DNA from: Nitrosarchaeum sp.
Lineage (GTDB): Archaea; Thermoproteota; Nitrososphaeria; Nitrososphaerales; Nitrosopumilaceae
Assembly: GCA_021414365.1 (NCBI GenBank)
Contig: JAIOOR010000019.1
Location: forward strand, 1 to 64,000
Direction of reading: 5' to 3'
Length of the DNA stretch: 64,000 nucleotides
Shown: positions 51,897 through 61,350 of the stretch, piece by piece
Layout: every line of letters begins with the position of its first letter
Numbering within the stretch: position 1 is the stretch's first letter
Notes under the pieces: generated by a model
Database searches by the model: none
Seen by the model: only the letters and a program-made list of their open reading frames with translations
What the model was told of the DNA's origin: nothing
Position numbers and translations under genes: made by a program

Positions 51897-52019
51897 TCAA
51901 AAATATTTTGAATCCATTTTCTTTGCATCCATTGTGACGATTTTATGGCATTTACAAAAACAATTTGCATGAATCATATCATGATTGTTTCTATATTCAC
52001 ATTCTTTAGTGTGTTCCAT
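51897..52019 (-). CDS. 40-aa CxCxCH microprotein
   Basis: MEHTKECEYRNNHDMIHANCFCKCHKIVTMDAKKMDSKYF*. Confidence 0.55.
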   Translation of the reverse strand: MEHTKECEYRNNHDMIHANCFCKCHKIVTMDAKKMDSKYF

Positions 52020-52160
52020 GTGATTTTTATTTTTACTTTTAATGCACTTAAAGATTAAGATTATTGATAGTATCTTAGATGGATTTTTGGTTAACTATAT
52101 AATAAATTAGTCTGAAATTATAAAAATAAAATTTGAAATAAAAAAATTTACTTCAATTAA

Positions 52161-52217
52161 CTATTTCTTTTTTGAAGCTTTTTTTGCTGCTGGTTTTTTT
52201 GCTGCTGCTTTTGCCAT
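52161..52217 (-). CDS. 18-aa Ala/Lys-rich histone-tail-like peptide
   Basis: MAKAAAKKPAAKKASKKK*. Confidence 0.45.
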   Translation of the reverse strand: MAKAAAKKPAAKKASKKK

Positions 52218-52358
52218 GATAAACAGGTTGTTTTATCTAGAATTTGCAATGTTGATGTTAATTAATTAGACAAAATGGATATTGATCGGAACATGTTTTT
52301 GACCTTTTTGAATCATACAATTATTGAAATTTAATTATGCTATTTGATAATTATCAAA

Positions 52359-52958
52359 TCATTCTTTTGCATTAATCGAATCAGGATCATTATTTCCTGG
52401 AAGATACTTGTCTCCTAATTTTACCTTCATTTTTTCATCAAATTCTTCTTGAAGCCTTGATAGATAGATCTCTGCTTCTGTTTCATCATCTGGAATTCCC
52501 GTATTAACATTAAAATTAAAACCAGTCGCTAAATGATAAAACTCCTCAAAAAATTCTTTACAATCTATTACGTCAGCTTGAGAATCAATTGATACTATCA
52601 AACAGTCATGCTCTTCTCTGAATTTTAAACATATTTCTTCATCAATCATTGTGTCAACTATTACGGCCATAAGATATCGAACTAATGTCTCATCTAGTTT
52701 TTTTTGATTATTTTTAGAGCGTGTTATCCATAATTCATAACCATCAACAAGATACTCAAATGTCCCAATTAGAATATCTCTAATATCACTAACTGGATGT
52801 GCTAGTTTTGATTTCCATGAAGGTTCTTCTTTATTTCCTGGCTGCACGTATAATACATCAAATTTTATTTCTTCATGAATTTGTTCATATTCCCAAACTT
52901 GTTTGTTTGTCCACATAGGAGAATATTTTTCAATAAGTATTGCAGTTAATTGATCCAA
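52359..52958 (-). CDS. Hypothetical acidic protein
   Basis: Complete ORF. Confidence 0.55.
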   Translation of the reverse strand: MDQLTAILIEKYSPMWTNKQVWEYEQIHEEIKFDVLYVQPGNKEEPSWKSKLAHPVSDIRDILIGTFEYLVDGYELWITRSKNNQKKLDETLVRYLMAVIVDTMIDEEICLKFREEHDCLIVSIDSQADVIDCKEFFEEFYHLATGFNFNVNTGIPDDETEAEIYLSRLQEEFDEKMKVKLGDKYLPGNNDPDSINAKE

Positions 52959-53042
52959 TATTTTGTTTCAATTAGACCGTAGTTTATGCTTATCTTACAA
53001 AATATGATGTGAATTTTTCTTATTTTTTTTTGAATTATGTAT

Positions 53043-53249
53043 CTAGTTTTTAATGTTAGATTTAAAAAATGCTAAAGTGCATTCTGCTAGTTCTTTATCT
53101 GAATGTTTTTTGATAACGTGCTTACAGTTGGGGCATGTACCCTTGTCTTCCTCAGTGAAATCATCGCCTACTTGCTTCATACAACACTCCATTAATTCTG
53201 GAGTAGAGTGTGATTCCATGGATAGTTTACATGTGGGACATTCAGTCAT
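53043..53249 (-). CDS. Duplicated zinc-ribbon protein
   Basis: MTECPTCKLSMESHSTPELMECCMKQ...GTCPNCKHVIKKHSDKELAECTLAF: internal duplication. Confidence 0.65.
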   Translation of the reverse strand: MTECPTCKLSMESHSTPELMECCMKQVGDDFTEEDKGTCPNCKHVIKKHSDKELAECTLAFFKSNIKN

Positions 53250-53504
53250 GTTTTCTACCCATACGAGAATAGTTGTTGATATACTATAGGGCAACTTGTG
53301 ACAAAATATTTTCATCATTGAATAAAATTAGTTTTTTTTACCACAATATCCCTACCTAATTCTAACAAATAACAATGTCAGAATATTTCTGATTTTTATG
53401 CCTAATCCTCTTGGTTTTTTATGATTTTTTTATTATTTTAAGCACATTTTAATTAAAAATTTTATTATATCGTTTAAAAATCATTATAAATCAGGATTCA
53501 AAAA

Positions 53505-53756
53505 TTGAAAAAATTTGATAATATTTTGTTACAATGCAGTTCTTGTAATCTTAAAGTAATTTTTGGTTTAATTTATGATATAGAGTGTGATTGGGGGTCG
53601 CACATTGTAATTCAATGTCCTAACTGTGAAGAATTGTTTTCAATTGATAATTCATGTCCTGCATTTTCAAGTATTTTAGATTTGACTAAATTAAACAGTG
53701 ATTTATTAAATCAACAAGAAATATCTGATTACTCATCATCGGCACATCCGTGTTAA
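53505..53756 (+). CDS. Cys-rich hypothetical protein
   Basis: LLQCSSCNLKVIFGLIYDIECDWGSHIVIQCPNCEELFSIDN. Confidence 0.55.
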   Translation: MKKFDNILLQCSSCNLKVIFGLIYDIECDWGSHIVIQCPNCEELFSIDNSCPAFSSILDLTKLNSDLLNQQEISDYSSSAHPC

Positions 53757-53793
53757 GTATTTGATTTTAAACAAATTTGATAAAAGTCTTATT

Positions 53794-53946
53794 TTATTTT
53801 TTAAACAATTCTAACTCTTCTAGAATTTTACCCATAGAATGTTTCCACCTTCTCATGGCTTCAATGTCATGTGGTCTGTTATTCTCCATGTCTTCTTTTT
53901 GTTTTAAAAGTTCTTGATGTCTTTTATCATCTATTTTTTTATTCAT
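53794..53946 (-). CDS. 50-aa charged hypothetical protein
   Basis: MNKKIDDKRHQELLKQKEDMENNRPHDIEAMRRWKHSMGKILEELELFKK*. Confidence 0.5.
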   Translation of the reverse strand: MNKKIDDKRHQELLKQKEDMENNRPHDIEAMRRWKHSMGKILEELELFKK

Positions 53947-54106
53947 GTCTTTTCTTATTCTTACATTCGATTCAATTTATCTTTATTAAATATCATATAA
54001 TAAGATAAAACCGACAATTAATGATATTATTGAAATCCCCATTGAAATCATGAATTTTAGATTCATAAATTAATTTGACTTATCTAAAATTAATAGTTTT
54101 TAGATA

Positions 54107-54189
54107 AAAGCAAGCATGTTTGATGTCTTTTTGCATCTGTCCCTTTGGGGGATATGATAAAGCCATCAAACAAGCAAAGCCCTTGCTTT
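54107..54189. ncRNA. Candidate structured RNA element 1
   Basis: Nested perfect arms AAAGCAAG/CTTGCTTT and GTTTGATG/CATCAAAC, with an inner CCC-TTTG-GGG hairpin; T-rich flank. Confidence 0.45.
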
Positions 54190-54407
54190 TGTTTATGTTT
54201 TCAATTTTAAAAAATTCTTAAAATGAAACATGTCTTGTTAACTGATCAAAATGGTCAGAAAAAATCATCTAATTTGTATCCATTACATCTGAGCCCAAAT
54301 ACTCATATGCTTGAAAACTCTTTAATTCAGATTTTTCTGACATGTTTTTCAAAATAAACACACAATTTCTTTTAATTTACTATGAGATAGTGTTTTTGAG
54401 TCATCTT

Positions 54408-54485
54408 GTTTGGCGGCATTCCTACGTTTGCCTTAACCCGACCATGCCCTAGAATTCTAAGGCCGTCAAACATGTTTTTCTTTTA
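54408..54485. ncRNA. Candidate structured RNA element 2
   Basis: GTTTGGCGGC (54408-54417) / GCCGTCAAAC (54462-54471), then T-rich tract atgtttttctttt. Confidence 0.45.
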
Positions 54486-54514
54486 AATCCAAAAACTTTT
54501 CAAACCTAAAGCCT

Positions 54515-54730
54515 ATGGTTATAGTCACCATGATAATCTGTAAGGGTGCAAGAAAATTCAATAAATTAGAAAAATGTGATTTCCAATTTAGCGGAAATTG
54601 GGGTGAACAAGAACTAGTTGAACATCAAAATCTGCACAAGTCTCTAGAAAATGAAAATTATTCATGGTTGGGTTTTGACATTTCTCAATCTTTTGGAATT
54701 TACAGTGAGCGGGATGGGAAAAGATTCTAA
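54515..54730 (+). CDS. Hypothetical protein
   Basis: ORF only. Confidence 0.4.
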   Translation: MVIVTMIICKGARKFNKLEKCDFQFSGNWGEQELVEHQNLHKSLENENYSWLGFDISQSFGIYSERDGKRF

Positions 54731-54827
54731 AATTTTTATCACGATTTTACTAAATGATTGATATTTACACGTAAAATTTTACTAAAAAAAATCAATAATT
54801 TTATTCTCATCTATAGTGCATCTTATC

Positions 54828-55370
54828 ATGAGTCAAATTACCTCTATTTCTTGGTCTGTGGATAGTTTATTGACTTGGTCTGATTTTAAAGCAGAATTCA
54901 ATCCTGCATCTTTTGAAGATGCTCACAGTGTTATCAAATATCGTTATACTTGGACTATTAATTCTGAGAATGTTGGAAAACAAATTAGATTTTTTATTGA
55001 GAATATTAATTTGACAACTGAGTTTTACCCCCTTCTCTCTTGGGTAAGGTCATCTCAAGCAACATCTAATTTATTAAAGCATGAGCAAGGACATTTTGAT
55101 CTTGCAGAATCCCTAAGACCAGAAATTGTAGAACATATTCAAAATGTGTTTGCTGGAAAAAAATTTCCTACTAGGGGACAAAATCAAGAACAGCAAAAAC
55201 AATTTGCACGTGAAGACTCTGGTTTAATGATTGCACACGAAATTGAAAAATGGGAAAAATTTCTTTATGAAAAGCAAGAAGAGTATGATAATTCAACTGA
55301 TTTTGGGCAAATACTAGAAAAACAGCTAGGATACGATAATGTATTTAAAAAATTACGAGATATGATATAA
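54828..55370 (+). CDS. DUF922-like protein (putative metalloprotease)
   Basis: LLTWSDFKAEFNP...LLKHEQGHFDLAES. Confidence 0.7.
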   Translation: MSQITSISWSVDSLLTWSDFKAEFNPASFEDAHSVIKYRYTWTINSENVGKQIRFFIENINLTTEFYPLLSWVRSSQATSNLLKHEQGHFDLAESLRPEIVEHIQNVFAGKKFPTRGQNQEQQKQFAREDSGLMIAHEIEKWEKFLYEKQEEYDNSTDFGQILEKQLGYDNVFKKLRDMI

Positions 55371-55428
55371 CTCTCTTTTTTTAACTCTTAATAGTCTTGA
55401 TTTATTTTCCTGTTTTAGTATTTTTTTC

Positions 55429-55689
55429 TTACCGTTTAATCATTTTGTTTTCAGGAATTGAGTTAATGTAATTTACAAGACTACGATAATATTTTAAATG
55501 AAAATCCAAATCACTGATTTCTGTCTGCTTTAATTTTTCTAGTTCAGGCCCAAAGTCTCGTTTGTCTGATTGTATATGATTCAATGTGTTCTCATTTATT
55601 TCAATCATGTGAAATAGACTACGTAATACTTCTTCTTTTGTCAATGTTTTATCGCATGATCTTTTCAGTAATGATTCAACCCAATCCAT
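55429..55689 (-). CDS. Hypothetical protein
   Basis: Complete ORF. Confidence 0.5.
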   Translation of the reverse strand: MDWVESLLKRSCDKTLTKEEVLRSLFHMIEINENTLNHIQSDKRDFGPELEKLKQTEISDLDFHLKYYRSLVNYINSIPENKMIKR

Positions 55690-55789
55690 GTTTTTTTATT
55701 TTAAAAATTGTTATTTGTATTCCTGAATGTATCTTTTCTAACCTTTACTGTAATTTTGTTTAGTATGTTTTTATTTGAAAAAGGCAAAT

Positions 55790-55921
55790 CTAGCCTTTTT
55801 TTTCTTTTTTCTTTTTATCCATTATCTCTTGATTCCTCTCTATGTCTGAATGAATTTCTACGTGATCATACAATGCTTCTTTTGAATCAAAAATCTGTTC
55901 ACAATAATAACACTGGTGCAT
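55790..55921 (-). CDS. 43-aa C2H2 zinc-finger protein
   Basis: MHQCYYCEQIFDSKEALYDHVEIHSDIERNQEIMDKKKKEKKG*; C-x2-C-x12-H-x3-H. Confidence 0.7.
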   Translation of the reverse strand: MHQCYYCEQIFDSKEALYDHVEIHSDIERNQEIMDKKKKEKKG

Positions 55922-56023
55922 TCCTTGCTTACGTCGATCTTAAATTAAATACTTTCTCTATGTTCACGCCTAATTAAAATACACATGAATAGTGAATTAA
56001 ATTTCTAAAGGTCTGAAATGGAA

Positions 56024-56347
56024 TTAATGAGTCTCTAATCTTATTTCAGTATTGCATGCTGGCAATCTTCCTGATTCTTTTTTGAATTCTTCAATTAATT
56101 GTACTTGGCGCTCTTTTGGATTATCTGTAAATTCTCGCTGATATGACTGGGTTTTTTGTTTGCATTCATTTCCTTCAAATTCTGTATCTACATATGATGT
56201 GAATGTTTTTTCTAAATTATCACTCTCTCCTATGAAAATCACATCTTTGTTTCTGTTGTACAAAACATACACACCTGGAACTGCTTTGACAAATTTGGCG
56301 CTATCTAGCCAAACTCTCATTTTATCTTCTAATAACTCCATAATCAT
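56024..56347 (-). CDS. GIY-YIG-like domain protein
   Basis: VPGVYVLYNRNKDVIFIGESDNLEKTFTSYV. Confidence 0.6.
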   Translation of the reverse strand: MIMELLEDKMRVWLDSAKFVKAVPGVYVLYNRNKDVIFIGESDNLEKTFTSYVDTEFEGNECKQKTQSYQREFTDNPKERQVQLIEEFKKESGRLPACNTEIRLETH

Positions 56348-56438
56348 TTATGTTATTACTGGTATTAAACTACATTGCATAATCGTGATAATACTAGAAC
56401 CTTCATACTTTTAATATTAAAGAAAAACAGATTGAATC

Positions 56439-58118
56439 CTGTCTCTTTTAGAAAAATTTCCAGAACAATTTTCTCCCCGTGATATTCAAAAAGAGATCAT
56501 CTCTGAAATCGAAGAGAAACTAAATTCTGGTTACAAGAAAATTATTCTATGCGCTCCAACAGGTGTTGGAAAGTCACTAGTTGGTGCCACCATTGCAAGA
56601 TATTTTGATAGCTCATTTACTATAACTGCTTCAAAACATCTTCAGGATCAATACATCAAAGATATCCCATTTCTAAAACCCGTTAAAGGAAAACAAAATT
56701 TTCCCTGTCTGAAAATGATGGAGTTAGAAAAAGTAGATAATCCTAGAAGAGCCATGAGATGGGGATTAACATGTGATAAAGGACAATGTCAAGAAAGAAT
56801 CAACAAAAACGGCAAGGAGATAGTTGAAATCTGCAAATTCAAGCCCACGATAAAACAAGTAGATGACCATACTCAAGAAGCGGAATCTTGCCATTACTAT
56901 CTTCAAAAATATGATGCACTTGTTTCAAAACACTCTCTTTGGAATTATCATGCTTTTTTTCAAATAATGAAATTCAACAGAAAACTTTTTGAGGATTATC
57001 TAAATAGAAAAGTCTCGATATTTGATGAGGCTCATAAAATAGAAGACCAAATAATGCAGTTTATTGGATTTGACATATTTGGTGGTCAGGTAGAAGAATG
57101 TAACCTCAATGCCACAAAATATGATTTTACAGATTTAGATTCAATGATACAGCTAATTGATGACATAGCATATGCATATGCCAAAAAAATCAAGGATATC
57201 AAAGAGAGCAGTTCACATCAAAATGAACCTGATTATGAGTCTGTTACAAGACTAGAGAGAAGATATGACAGAGCAGCTCAAGCTAAAATCGATATACTTG
57301 CCAACAAGAATAATTTTGTAGTAAATGATCCAGTTGAGGATCTCAACGGAAATTTCAGAACAATCTCTGTAAAGCCAATCGATGTTTCATCTTTTGCTAA
57401 TTCATTTTTTACCACTGAATATCAAATATTTATGTCTGCAACAATTGATAGGTTTAGTTTTTGTGAAAATATGGGTTTGAAACAAGATGATGTTGCATTT
57501 ATTGATACACCGAAATCTCCATTTCCAATCGAACATCGAAGAATTGATCTTCTAAACATTAAGCGATTAAGCTATGGTTCAACTGAAGATGATGAGCTTG
57601 AAGTGATAAAAACGATTGATAGGATAATGGATGAGCATTCAACTGAGAGGGGACTGATATTGACCTCATCTATACCACGCTGCCAAAAAATTCTACGATA
57701 TCTATCACCAAAAAATACTCAACGAATTAGAATTTGTCATAGCTATAACAAAGATGGCAAAACACAGGATGAGATTATTACTGAACACGCTGCTGATCCT
57801 ACAGGAGTGTTGCTTTCCTCTTCATTGTGGGAAGGTGTTGATCTTAAAGATGATTTGTCTCGATTTCAAATTATTGCAAAAGTGCCATATCCAAACTATA
57901 AAGAAAAAAGAACAAAAGCAAAAATGGATAAATTTCCTTTGTGGTATACTGCTCAAACTCTAACTAAACTACTTCAAGGATTTGGACGCTCAATTAGAAG
58001 TGAGGATGATTGGGCAAGAACATATGTGCTTGATACTGCAGCCAACAACGTATTTTTCAAAGCTCAAAAAATGATTCCTCGTGCATATTATGATGTATTA
58101 GGTATAGAAAATTTGTAA
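56439..58118 (+). CDS. XPD/DinG (Rad3)-family Fe-S DNA helicase; start uncertain
   Basis: Walker A CAPTGVGKSLVG lies upstream of the listed ORF; DEAH (IFDEAHKIED); Cys cluster FPCLK..TCDKGQC..ICKF..SCHY; LLQGFGRSIRSEDD motif VI. Confidence 0.88.
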   Translation: MSLLEKFPEQFSPRDIQKEIISEIEEKLNSGYKKIILCAPTGVGKSLVGATIARYFDSSFTITASKHLQDQYIKDIPFLKPVKGKQNFPCLKMMELEKVDNPRRAMRWGLTCDKGQCQERINKNGKEIVEICKFKPTIKQVDDHTQEAESCHYYLQKYDALVSKHSLWNYHAFFQIMKFNRKLFEDYLNRKVSIFDEAHKIEDQIMQFIGFDIFGGQVEECNLNATKYDFTDLDSMIQLIDDIAYAYAKKIKDIKESSSHQNEPDYESVTRLERRYDRAAQAKIDILANKNNFVVNDPVEDLNGNFRTISVKPIDVSSFANSFFTTEYQIFMSATIDRFSFCENMGLKQDDVAFIDTPKSPFPIEHRRIDLLNIKRLSYGSTEDDELEVIKTIDRIMDEHSTERGLILTSSIPRCQKILRYLSPKNTQRIRICHSYNKDGKTQDEIITEHAADPTGVLLSSSLWEGVDLKDDLSRFQIIAKVPYPNYKEKRTKAKMDKFPLWYTAQTLTKLLQGFGRSIRSEDDWARTYVLDTAANNVFFKAQKMIPRAYYDVLGIENL

Positions 58119-58252
58119 TACATTGCCACTTATACTATAATCATTTTTGAATTAATTCTAAACTCTTTTCGTGGTCAAATACTTTAATTCATAATTCTTG
58201 TAGAAAATCAACAATTCGATAATAATTTAACCACGAAAAAATAGATAAAACT

Positions 58253-58435
58253 ATGGAAGAATCTTCAATCAAGATACTATATGATAACAAAGATGCAAAA
58301 TGCAAAAATTCTGAATGTGGTCATACTATGGAATCACACCTGCATTTTAAAAACATCAAAGAAGACAGAATACCTTTGATATACTGCTCTGAATGTAGGG
58401 CACAAGGTCAAGAATGTAAACTAACAAAATTTTGA
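58253..58435 (+). CDS. Small zinc-ribbon protein
   Basis: AKCKNSECGHTMESH...LIYCSECRAQGQECKLTKF. Confidence 0.65.
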   Translation: MEESSIKILYDNKDAKCKNSECGHTMESHLHFKNIKEDRIPLIYCSECRAQGQECKLTKF

Positions 58436-58890
58436 TGACAATCAAGAATTAAACCCCAAAAACCTTTAGATTTTAAACTCTTTTTAGATTTAGGCTCATT
58501 TTAAACAAAATTCGTGCTTGTAAGGTTTACTTTTAATCAATCTTTAGTAGACAAAAGATTACAAAATAAAATACTTGTAATACAAATTTTGACATTATTT
58601 TAGCCCTTTTGGTACCTCATTTTGTTAGTTTCCTTTTTTAATATTAGAACTGTTTTTTGTAAAAAATAATTTATATTTTTGCATGGACTTATGCTTGAAT
58701 TCCATTAAAATAATGTACTTCACACACCTCGACCTGTTATTTGTATAATGTTTGAATATATCGGGGAAGTTTTATCAAATCGGTTAGATACTCCACCTTA
58801 GATTCAATTCCACGGGGACTCAGCTACCATTTTGGGGACAAAAGTGGACGCAAATATGCCCATTAAAAAATTAGATGCAAATAGAAGATA

Positions 58891-59658
58891 TCAAAATGGA
58901 AATTTGTTATCTTTGACAGTTGTTCCAGAAGGCGAACCAAATATTGCCATTTGCACTACTGCTTTAAACGAATATTTACCTAGAATCACCTGAATTGGTA
59001 AAACCCACACATAGAATCCTAACAGTGAGATATCCAGATTAAAAAAAGTAGGATTTGGAATAGATGTCGGATTAAGCATTATTGGCGGAATATGTTCTTG
59101 ATAAGATTGGAGAATCATTGCAGTAAATGCATAGCCAAATGTCAAAAACACAAAACAAAAGAAGATTATATTAAATCTGTTTCCAATTTTACCATGTCTT
59201 AGTTTTTGATGAATCATAAACCCTGGAACAAAGTATAGAATGAATATTCCTACAATAGAATTTAAAACATCAATTCCAAGATCATATGAAGACTCTTTTT
59301 GAAGCTCTAACATGACAAAGATTACCAACACTGAGATTATTTCTATTGTCAGTCCTATTTTGAATTCCTTGCTTGAAAGATCATCTTTGATTTTTTGCAT
59401 TATTTTCAGTCTTACATTTATTATTTTATGCTCTGTTTTGACATATTTGGAATTTGCAAATACTTTAATTCCAAAACCAATTATTCCAAGAAGTATTATC
59501 ACATAAAGTATATTTTCAAATGATTCTTCATATGACAGAATTACATACCAAACTAGCAAAGAGATAAGCACAAATTGGAAAAAAAGTATCGGAACTATCA
59601 TAATCCAATTCAAGGCGATACTGGAATCATCATCATGAATTTCATACGGTAATGACAT
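58891..59658 (-). CDS. Multi-TM membrane protein
   Basis: Around seven hydrophobic segments. Confidence 0.65.
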   Translation of the reverse strand: MSLPYEIHDDDSSIALNWIMIVPILFFQFVLISLLVWYVILSYEESFENILYVIILLGIIGFGIKVFANSKYVKTEHKIINVRLKIMQKIKDDLSSKEFKIGLTIEIISVLVIFVMLELQKESSYDLGIDVLNSIVGIFILYFVPGFMIHQKLRHGKIGNRFNIIFFCFVFLTFGYAFTAMILQSYQEHIPPIMLNPTSIPNPTFFNLDISLLGFYVWVLPIQVILGKYSFKAVVQMAIFGSPSGTTVKDNKFPF

Positions 59659-59772
59659 AACTAAATTCCAGATTTTGCTTATAATTTCCTAGCTAGAAGC
59701 TCTTTTGACTGTCATAAGGAATGATTCCAGGCTCAATTACAAAAAACCCATCAAAGGTTATGAGCCCGTCAA

Positions 59773-59790
59773 GGCTTGAACCTTTCTTGG
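59773..59790. repeat. Cassette intergenic motif, copy 1
   Basis: GGCTTGAACCTTTCTTGG. Confidence 0.6.
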
Positions 59791-59927
59791 GAATATTTAT
59801 GATTCAAAAAAATATGTAAGTTAAGAGCTTTGAGAATACATTTTATGTCTAAAATTAGTTAAATTTACAAGTTTTATAGCATACTTTGAGTCAAATTCTT
59901 CAATTCCAACTTAATGTAAAAATTTGA

Positions 59928-61196
59928 TTATAATGTAAATATTCTATCAAATTGTTCTGGAAGTTTCAAATTTGAGGAATTATTTTTAATCATTCGTTCT
60001 CCAAAAAAATATTCGTTGGTATTCTCATTAAACTCTTCAGTAGTAAATAAAACTGCAGAAATTTTTGGATTTGATTTCAATTCATCTTCTGCCCAAATCA
60101 CTGCTTGCTGAAAATCTCTTGGAAACATACCTTCCATTAATTCCGAAATTCCAATGCTGACAATACCTGGAATTGAAGCATCGATTTGATGATTTGCAAT
60201 TCTTATGGCATCTATGATGGAAGTAAATCTATCTGGAAGCTTTCTAGTAGAAGATGAGAACCCATGGAATTCTGTAACGCATGATTTTCCATTTAGATTA
60301 CTTATACCACTCCTATATTGAAAGAAACTTTCTCCTTTTCTAAGTAGACCCAGATATTCTTCATTGCCAATACGTTTTCTTAATGCAGTGTCTATTAGGT
60401 CAAATAATGAATTCATTCCCACATTCAATATCTGCTCTTTTGGGATATATGGTAAATCCGTAGTAATAATGTCTGATTTGTCTTTGCAAATCAAATAAAG
60501 ATATACATCAAAATCAGGAAATTCGAATTTTCCTGCATTTCCTTCGTTAATTTTTTCAATGACTTTATTTTTTGCTTTATCAGCTAAATCATCTTCAATT
60601 TGATCAGTTCTTTTAAAATTTACAAATATGAAGAAATACTTCTGATCCAAAGTTAATTTTTTAACCACCTCATCCCAAATTTTTTGAAAATATTCATAAT
60701 TCAAATTATCTTTTTTTGTAGTAGGATCTTTTTTCTTACAATCTAACTGCACATTATCATTTATCAATAAATCAGGCGTAGGAGAAGTGTTTTCTTTAAG
60801 AAATTCTACTTTCTGGCCTTTTTTGACAAGATAACTTGCAATACGTATTTCATAGATTATTTTATCTGCTTTTTGATATCCTGAAGTGATCAACTCTTGA
60901 ATTTTTTCATCTATACCAACAACATGCTTGTTTTGAAGTAATTCAATGTCTAATCCAAGAACAATCAATTTTGCCATATTTTTAGTAATTTTATTTGTTC
61001 TAAGTTTAGAGCCTTCATCATAATCATTTTTTGCATCGTGTAAAAATCGAATAAAGGGATGAAAATCCATGTTTTTTCCAAAATTTTTTTCAAATTTTTG
61101 TTCTTCATCATTTAATTTGTCATGAGGCAAGATATTTCGAATTCTATGATATTGCCCTAAACCAGAATCGAATTTCAGATTCATGTTTTCATACAT
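59928..61196 (-). CDS. Hypothetical protein with PD-(D/E)XK-like core
   Basis: IIYEIRIASYLVKKGQKVEFLKENTSPTPDLLINDNVQLDCKKKD: E...PD...DCK. Confidence 0.6.
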   Translation of the reverse strand: MYENMNLKFDSGLGQYHRIRNILPHDKLNDEEQKFEKNFGKNMDFHPFIRFLHDAKNDYDEGSKLRTNKITKNMAKLIVLGLDIELLQNKHVVGIDEKIQELITSGYQKADKIIYEIRIASYLVKKGQKVEFLKENTSPTPDLLINDNVQLDCKKKDPTTKKDNLNYEYFQKIWDEVVKKLTLDQKYFFIFVNFKRTDQIEDDLADKAKNKVIEKINEGNAGKFEFPDFDVYLYLICKDKSDIITTDLPYIPKEQILNVGMNSLFDLIDTALRKRIGNEEYLGLLRKGESFFQYRSGISNLNGKSCVTEFHGFSSSTRKLPDRFTSIIDAIRIANHQIDASIPGIVSIGISELMEGMFPRDFQQAVIWAEDELKSNPKISAVLFTTEEFNENTNEYFFGERMIKNNSSNLKLPEQFDRIFTL

Positions 61197-61316
61197 TTCT
61201 GGAAAGTAATAAAATGATCAAAGATTTTGAGGCTAAAATCTAATTTTAGAAATATGTTTCGAGTACTTCCTAAGAGTTTTGAAAGTATGAATTATGGCTA
61301 AAACAAATTAAATTTT

Positions 61317-61348
61317 CTGTTTTGAAAAAGATTTTGGGTGTAAAATAC
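61317..61348. repeat. Cassette intergenic repeat B, copy 1
   Basis: CTGTTTTGAAAAAGATTTTGGGTGTAAAATAC. Confidence 0.5.
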
Positions 61349-61350
61349 AA

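Noticed and set aside
51782-51970. 62-aa minus-strand ORF
   Set aside because: Overlaps the CxCxCH microprotein 51897..52019 in another frame and has no recognisable pattern.
55708-55977. 89-aa plus-strand ORF
   Set aside because: Antisense to a clean C2H2 zinc-finger ORF (55790..55921 minus); hydrophobic low-complexity translation.
58770-58860. Sequence resembling a tRNA/tmRNA 3' end (GATTCAATTCCACGGGGACTCAGCTACCA)
   Set aside because: T-stem and acceptor pairing do not work; no supported RNA gene.
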